DNA from: Tetmemena sp. SeJ-2015 | Lineage: Eukaryota; Ciliophora; Spirotrichea; Sporadotrichida; Oxytrichidae | Direction: 5' to 3' | Length of the DNA: 64,000 nt | Assembly: GCA_027382625.1 (NCBI GenBank) | Contig: JAJKFJ010022915.1 | Span: 1 to 64,000, forward strand | In this document: piece after piece, positions 54,987 to 64,000 of the stretch | Layout: each line of letters starts with the position of its first letter | Position numbering within the stretch: the first letter of the stretch is position 1 | The notes under the pieces: model-generated | What the model was told of the DNA's origin: nothing | The model's input: only the letters and a program-made list of their open reading frames with translations | Database searches by the model: none | Made by a program: the position numbers and the translations under genes

Positions 54987-57202
54987 ATGACAACTCACTC
55001 CTACCGTTCTCGCCTCACTACCTCGCTTGTTAAAACAGAAGCCCCAGCTAAGAAAGCACAAATTAAACTTGGGCCAATCTAAACTGGAGCTATTGTAGTC
55101 AATCTACTAAGCTATCTCCCAAAGTATGAGGCATTTAAATTATATCATAATTATTTTGGTAATTAAGCATTTACCCTCCTACATGAATTGAAGCAGCAGT
55201 CAAGAGAGTTTCTAGTCAACAATTTTTGGCTTTTGAATTAGAGATTCACTAATGTAGCTTACTTTGGAAGACTGGATAGTCTCAAAGCTGCTAAAATGAT
55301 GGATGCATTAGAAGATAAATAGACTATAAGTCCAAGCAAAGTAAAAAGCGAAGATTAACAATCCCCATCTAAAGCAAGACAGAGAAGGAGCCCAATGAAA
55401 AGATAAACCACAGAGTCACAGAATTGGTAAATCTTCATAAAGAAACTGATAGTTGGTAAACAAACGATAAGTTTTGAACTCTCTTATAGACGGTCTGAAT
55501 GATACATATTTTATTTAATGAGGATGAAGTTGAATTCATAAGCCAGAGGATTAAAGGTCCCCACCATCAAGATTCTATATCAAGGTACTTTATAACATAA
55601 TAACGAGTTTAGGGTATATAATTGAGTACTTAAAAGTAAGAAGGATAGACCCAGCAGATGGAAGTTTATGAGAGTAGCTAATCAGCGCTCAAATTGAAGT
55701 TTGAAACACTAAATCCACTGATATGCTAACTCAAGCATATAAAGTATCTTCAGATCAACTGTGATCACCTACCTGCAAATGATTCAGATTTCGTTTCCAA
55801 GTCAATGAGCTATTTCTAATGCTTAAAAAAACTTGGATTTATCAATATCAGTAAGGCTACTTAGTGTATAAGTTAAGGGCATAATGCAAGATATCTAAAT
55901 TGGTTTTCTCTACGATCAAGATGGATATAGACTAAGTGCAATTTTTCAATGATCTCAAGTTAGTTGAAATTAAAAAGCTTCAGTTCTATGGCAAAAATCT
56001 CTTTGAGGTGGATATTTTCGCTTTCTTAAAGGATTTCAAAATTAAGCAACTCTTGATTGATGCGATTAGAATAAGTGATTAAACTAATCTCAACGAACTT
56101 GAGACTTGCCTGAAAGATTTTAAAAATCTCCAAGTTTACTATTCAAACGCCCTTTCATGTATTCATTGAGAACATAAATGTGAAGTACATTTTGAGACTT
56201 CTTTCTTGCTATTGTAACTTCTTGAGAGTTGAATTCGATTAGTTCTAACTTGGGAAATTTAAAGAGGAGCACCACTATCACCCAAGCTTTGACTAATCAT
56301 TCATAGTTGAAGGGTCTATTTTGTTAGAAGACTGTGCGATGCGACTTAAGCTTAAGACAGATCATAGATTACTTGAAAACTATACCCTCCTTGAAAAAGA
56401 AAGGGGTTTCTTAAAGTTTAAATTCATTTTAGATTATCTAATTAATATTCACCCTTTTAAGATATATGTTCGATTATCTCCCCAGTAAATGAAGTACATC
56501 AATCACTTCAAAGGCTTTGATCTCAAGCAAGAGCTTTATATTTACTCTATGGATGGAATGTTTCAACTTAATAACTCCATAGGTGTTGCTAAAGAACCTT
56601 GCTTCGATTTTTGGAGATTAGAAGGACCTATGACAAGTTATAATATATTAAATTTAAAACAATGCATCTTTTTTTTATACTCAAGAAATTAGAAATCTGC
56701 CTTTTCAGGGTCTCACATTTTTACAAGATACTTATCGACTCTGAAGAAATTTCACGAGAGGACGTAGTCAAGCTCTTCAACATCTTGTCCAGGAAAAAAT
56801 TTAAAAAGTTCAACTGACTGTATCTTTTGAAAAGAGCTACCACTCTCTGTAGCACGTGATAGAGATTTTGAAGAGAGGCTTCAATATGCAAAGATTGAGT
56901 ATTTAGGGTTTTCCAAGTACCCCAGAAAATGATAGCATCCTTATATTCGCAATAAAGTTCTACCCTAAATCTTCAAAAGATGCAGTATTAACTACAAGTT
57001 TCTGAGCCAAAACAAACTGGACGAATTTTTAGACGAGGTAATCAAAGTGAGAGATACTTCTCTGAATTTCAGCAATTTCGGGTAATCTCTAATGAGGGAT
57101 CAAATAATAAGGATCATGACTGAGGGTAATCATCATAAGATAGAGTTCAGTCTTGAAGAAGGAGCTAAGCTCGCAAAGATGCAGTGTAAAGATGATCACT
57201 GA
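54987..57202 (+). CDS. unknown protein, possible leucine-rich region
   Basis: Not recognised. The ATG at 54987 opens MTTHSYRSRLTTSLVKTEAPAKK. A helical stretch follows (TGAIVVNLLSYLPKYEAFKLYHNYF), then a basic segment (SPSKARQRRSPMKRQ). The middle and C-terminal parts contain periodic leucines (KKLQFYGKNLFEVDIFAF, KQLLIDAIRISDQTNLNELE) that would fit irregular leucine-rich repeats. The last clear block is EFSLEEGAKLAKMQCKDDH before TGA 57200. The frame changes several times between 55450 and 57050, so the model is incomplete; IES positions were not fixed. No signal peptide or membrane segment is evident. Confidence 0.5.
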
Positions 57203-57439
57203 TAAACTGCTATTTAAAGCTTTCTCATTAATTCTTTTAACTCTCTTATAACTAAAATTTCTTAAGGCCAAGTCTAATTAGAATATAAGCGAATAGATAA
57301 ATTATTAGTAGCAAAAAGATGAGTGATTTAAGCTATTTTTGTTAATAGATAAACTTTATTTCAAAATCCATTTGGTAATAGATATATTATTGAAGTTTAT
57401 ATAAATATATTGATAAGAAGAAGTTTAAAGTATTTCAAG

Positions 57440-59935
<2,496 letters not shown>

Positions 59936-60125
59936 GCACAGCTTCTGAATCTCGAAAGATTATGCTATTCGAGAGATTTGAGCTTTAGGATAAGGCTTAT
60001 ATTTAAATAAATTTAACCTCCAACGCCACTTTTTTCTTTAATGTTAAAATTAAATTAAAGCTTAGTGTTTAAAGCACAATTATATAAGTTAGTTTCATAC
60101 AGTCTGAGATGATAAAATTTTCTCT

Positions 60126-60725
60126 TCAAGAATTAAAGACTCTTGTTGCTATGAAAGAAGCCATTGTAGAGATAGAGTACATTCCATAAAATCCACTCAT
60201 AAACCAGAGATCTTGGAGTCCAAAACTGAATGCGGTATCTAGATATATGAACATCTTGACAAGCAGGATTCTTCTTTTTTTATTTAAGGAATATAGACTC
60301 TAAGAAGACGCTCCCGATCTGATATATCATGGTGCTCTTTTCTATATTCGCACATTCAAAGATACTCACTGGAAGTCCGATTAGTGTTGTTAGTCCAGAG
60401 ACAGTTAGGTAGAAAACATTCCTTGAGTATTCCACATCAGTCATTTAATTATAGAAGGTATAGGTGTCTATTTGTTCCAAGCTAGTTTAAAATGAGTACC
60501 TCAAGCAGTTGTTAGGGAAGAAGTATTTTAAGAAAGCAAAAACAGTTCCAGTGAGATTCCAATCAACATCTCAACCACATCATTTTAGCCGAAGTTTGGG
60601 TACCAATTATCTGTGATAGTAGACTTCTGCTCCAGTTGGAATTATTAGGGATTTTGGAAGCATTAAGCAACTTAAAAAGTGAGCAATAAAGTTGCTGTGC
60701 ACACTATAAAAGTGATTTGTTTCAT
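60126..60725 (-). CDS. small multi-pass membrane protein, unknown
   Basis: Not recognised. The ATG at 60725 opens a hydrophobic leader (MKQITFIVCTATLLLTF). Later open segments in shifted frames look like membrane helices: GTVFAFLKYFF, VFYLTVSGLTTLIGLPVSIF and FMSGFYGMYSISTMASFIATRVFNS before TGA 60126. At least two unmapped IESs are needed to connect them (near 60270-60290 and 60480-60530). The predicted product is about 170 residues with four hydrophobic segments. Its start codon overlaps the TGA proposed for the upstream gene. Confidence 0.5.
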
Positions 60726-63700
60726 TTTAAAGAATTATTAATCTTTGATAATAAAGATTGACTATCTCTATCATCATGATATGAAGAATCATCTGTGGAG
60801 TTATCGAGAATGAATCGAGCAAATAAGCCTTAGAGTTTAATAGCTATATTTACACTTTAAATATGATCGATGAATAATGCATCAAACATTAAGATCACTA
60901 CCTTTGTTCAAGAGTAGATTAAATGAATCTATTGTACTCAAGCAAGTCCAAGAAATTCAAATTTTGAGGCAGCATCTAGTTTCCTGGCTTACTCAACGCT
61001 CTTTTGCACTATCTAGTTCCCATATGCTATTGATTCATCCTTAATGCTTTTTCTCTTTGTACACAGCAGCCAGTGTAGTAACTGATTAACTGGTTTGAGC
61101 TTTCAAGATAACTTGCAAACATCTTCATTTAGTGCTGATCCCCATTCGCTTTTTAATACATCTTAGTTAATATCGAATGATAAAGCTTTTTAAAAATGGA
61201 TTAAATGAGACTTGTCTTGATAATCCAAAGCAGTTCTCAATTCATCCAAATGGAAGTAAACTACAGCTACTGCGGAGTAGCTTGAGGCCACCTGCATATT
61301 ATCTTCTCCGATTGCATCTTTGAATCTATAAATCGCTTCAAAGAAACAGTCAACTGCTTCATAAAGCATGTCAAGCTCTTAGAAAAGATAACCCAGGGTG
61401 ATATAAGTAGCAGCTATGTCTGGATGATTTTCACCCTCTACAATAGTGAAGATTTAAATCGCTTTGTCAAGCAAGGCTATCGCTTTCTCGTGCTCTTGAA
61501 TTTATTAGAAATATATAGCTAGAGTTGAGAGTGCATAAGCAGTTGAGCTGTGATCAACTCCAAATAATACACAGCTTATTTGGACTGCCTTGATTTAAAG
61601 ATCTATAGCCATCCCCAAATCTCCTTAGAGATAAATTATTCTGGACATCCTCTATAAGCAATCGAAAGCTTCTTTTTGTAAAGGACCTTGTAATTGAACA
61701 TAGATGCTCACACATTCATTGAAATAAAACTTTTATAGTAAGGTGAAATGTTAAAATGGCTATATTGAGCATAGAAATCAAATGCTATTTCATACATACT
61801 TTCCTTAAAAGCTTTATGTGCTTAACTCATGATGCTATCAACTTCATTATTTCTATGCTCAAGTTACTTAACCTAGGAAGATATTTCCAAAATATTGCTC
61901 ATCTGAAAAGGTAGCCACTCATATTTAGGCTGATCGAAAACGCACAAGTTTTACACGTTTTCTAAATGATACTCTTTCTGTTCTAAGACCACACCAAAAA
62001 CTTTACAAATTTCGCGTAGAACTGATAGTTTATTAGCTGTTCCATTCAAGATAGACATAGTTTTGAAATTTTCCTCTTCATTAAATGTATATTGATATCT
62101 TGCTTCACTTATCTTGTTAATCTCTTAAAATAGGAATGAGGGTGTGAATTACAATATAATTTATAAGAAAAAGAAGTGAATTCCTCAAGTATTAAAGTTG
62201 GACTTTGTTTATTCTGAAGCTCCATAAATATTGTAGATTCGTTTTTAATTATGAAGTTCTTATGTTCTGTGATTTCTATTGAACAGTTCTCCAAGCTTGA
62301 GTCTTAGTTTTCACACTCTAATATATCACTGCTGAACTAATTTTTAAAGCAAGTAAATACTTTTTTAATGACATGATTTAGGTTTATGACATCTTTCTTG
62401 AGCTTAAATCATTTGGAGTAGATTTCTTAGACCACTCACTTGATTTTTCACAGTCAGTGCTTGCGGAGCATTACTAATTTTGTTGAAGGAATTGAGCTAG
62501 TTGGGAGTTTCCAGATTCGACTACCACGGACCTTTTAAGTTTCTCAGTTTTGCTCTTGAGTCGCTTCTTAGCCTTATTTGAAAGTTTCTCTTCGTCAAAG
62601 TTCGAAAATAGGTCATACATGAAATTATCGCCATTCAAATCCTCTTCATCTCTATCTTCACTTAACCTATTCATTGCATTCATGTTTATCAATTAAATGT
62701 CTCGTTGATTATCTACATACTACTATAAAGATAAAATAGGAATATATTTAAACTGTGATAGCTTTATTAAGCCAGACTCTAAAAGATCCATGCAAATGTG
62801 AGAACTCATAATTATGTTGAGGAGGTGGGTAATGATAAGAGGAAAACTCAATTAAGGATTTTCCATAGATACTTTGATTATCAAATGCTTGAAGCTTCTC
62901 ACAAAGATCTCCTTCTCTAGAATAAATTCTAGATGCTTGGCTTTAGTACTTTACTCTTGTATAATATCTCTAGCTCGCTTCAAAATTTAGCCTAGGTACC
63001 TTATATTTACTCCATGGAAGTGAAAGACATGAGATAAGGTTTCTGAGTCAGTGGGCCACCCTCTGAAACTATTAAACTATCCTTTATTAAGCCATCAATA
63101 ACGAAATTTTTTAAGAAGCTTCCTGCCTCAAGCACATCAGTCTCATCAAAGTTCTCCTCGCTTTTAATATATTCAACTTAGGTGAACACATTAGAATTCA
63201 GCTTTAGAATAGGTATATGAAAATTAAAATCTGCATTCTATTAGGTTCAGAGTATTCACCAAATTTAGCAAGGTTTTAACACTTATTCTTGGATTAACCT
63301 TATGCAAGTTGAGAATTCGTATAAGTTTATCCCTCAGCACACATGCACCTTAAGTTTCATAGTCTTAGAAGTTTGAATCTCTAACACTAAGTCTAACTAG
63401 ATCTATCAGGTATTTTCGTTTATCAGTGCCTCTGATTCCCTTTATCTCTGGGGAGCAAGCCACATCCCTAATCAGTCCAGTAGACTTTTCTTTTAAGAGA
63501 GAAGACTTGAGTCCTAAATTCATTCCAATCTTCAACAAGCTATCGTGAAATTCTCTGTTCATTTAAATAGTATCGCATCTATCACTTGATCCATACTCCT
63601 AGATGATCTCTTATTGGTAGAAGCTTAGAATTCCAGGAATGATTGACTGGCATACGACTCTGAATTGAGCATACTTAACCACACACGCAGCTAAGTTATA

Positions 63701-64000
63701 TACTCCATCCATATCTAGCTGTTCAATCTTCTATATTCCTAACATGTCAGCATTAGTTGCAGAGAAAGTAGGATAGTTATTGCTAGTTGTTTCTCCTACA
63801 AGGAAATTAGATGAGAGGAAATAAGTAATCTTACTGAAATCGCTTGGTGAATCAACAGTAAAACTGAAGAAAATGTTATCATAAACGAATATTTGCTACT
63901 CAAATTAGTCCTAAGGATTCAGTGGCTAAACATCTCCATTGATTACATTCAATGCACCCTATTTATACTTAAAAAATATGATCTGTCTTACAATCTTTGC
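60722..64000 (-). CDS. CLU (clustered mitochondria) homologue, 5' part beyond the window
   Basis: Cytosolic RNA-binding protein needed for mitochondrial distribution and nuclear-encoded mitochondrial mRNA handling in other eukaryotes. The CLU core is at 62800-63560: VACSPEIKGIRGTDKRKYLIDLVRLSVRD, then HVFHFHGVNIRYLGQILKRA, the family's GINMRYLG motif. A charged insert follows (SEDRDEEDLNGDNFMYDL; KAKKRLKSKTEKLKR). The C-terminal TPR array is at 61150-61740: IYVQLQGPLQKEAFDCLQRM, IDLQIKAVQISCVLFGVDHSST, GENHPDIAATYITLGYLFQ and GEDNMQVASSYSAVAVVYF. The last clear TPR ends near 61130. The frame then stays open through an S/D-rich tail to the TGA at 60722, but part of that may be non-coding. Additional IESs in 61740-62470 and 63000-63350 are likely. 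Region 63560-64000 is also open in shifted frames. Confidence 0.8.

Overview
The window is ciliate DNA, and it reads as germline (micronuclear) rather than somatic DNA. Long reading frames are open only if TAA and TAG are glutamine and TGA is the sole stop. The oxyanion-hole Gln of a cathepsin, for example, is written TAA. Genes carry short GT..AG introns (31 to about 220 nt). They are also cut by short AT-rich inserts that lack intron signals and are bounded by a 3-10 bp direct repeat. Deleting the insert plus one repeat copy restores the frame and, where the family is known, the conserved protein. These are internally eliminated sequences (IESs) with pointers, as in spirotrich (hypotrich-like) ciliates. 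I mapped 53. In eleven genes with IESs, removing IESs and introns leaves a length that is exactly a multiple of three. I cannot name the species.

Layout. 1-1449 (-) Sec1/Munc18, partial. 1556-3443 and 3646-6581 (+) two unknown low-complexity proteins. 6749-12661 (+) a cytosolic carboxypeptidase-like protein that has lost its catalytic residues and carries a very long tail. 12760-14036 (-) DHHC palmitoyltransferase. 14175-about 17850 (+) a large low-complexity protein. 17889-21410 (+) a cyclic-nucleotide-binding cation channel with a His/Gly-rich insert. 21518-22896 (-) a scrambled (circularly permuted) cathepsin gene. 23008-24914 (-) a tail-anchored TPR protein. 25139-25987 (+) RABL2. 26197-about 28640 (-) a multi-EF-hand protein. 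29009-about 31037 (+) a NIPA-like transporter. 31353-32135 (-) an R-SNARE. 32202-32948 (+) TMEM147. 33048-33673 (+) a ubiquitin E2. 33931-35559 (-) a BPI/LBP-like secreted protein. 36080-38029 (-) a CDPK. 38532-41055 (+) an SPX-EXS (XPR1-like) protein. 41167-43480 (-) a NEK kinase. 43822-46870 (-) a divergent kinesin. 47010-about 50309 (+) a DUF726/TMCO4-like protein. 50350-54784 (-) a large membrane-anchored repeat protein. 54987-57202 (+) unknown. 57440-59935 (+) NDUFS1. 60126-60725 (-) a small membrane protein. About 60722-64000 (-) a CLU homologue, partial.

The genes are unrelated housekeeping and signalling functions packed with 40-520 bp between them, on both strands. There is no operon logic. 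I saw no transposon, telomeric repeat, tRNA, rRNA or CRISPR. Ciliary and vesicle-traffic themes recur (RABL2, CCP-like, kinesin, NEK, Sec1, R-SNARE), but this may be chance.

The most striking object is the cathepsin locus. The C-terminal half lies upstream of the N-terminal half on the same strand, and both outer ends carry the same 10-bp repeat. Joining them there gives an in-frame protease with all catalytic residues.
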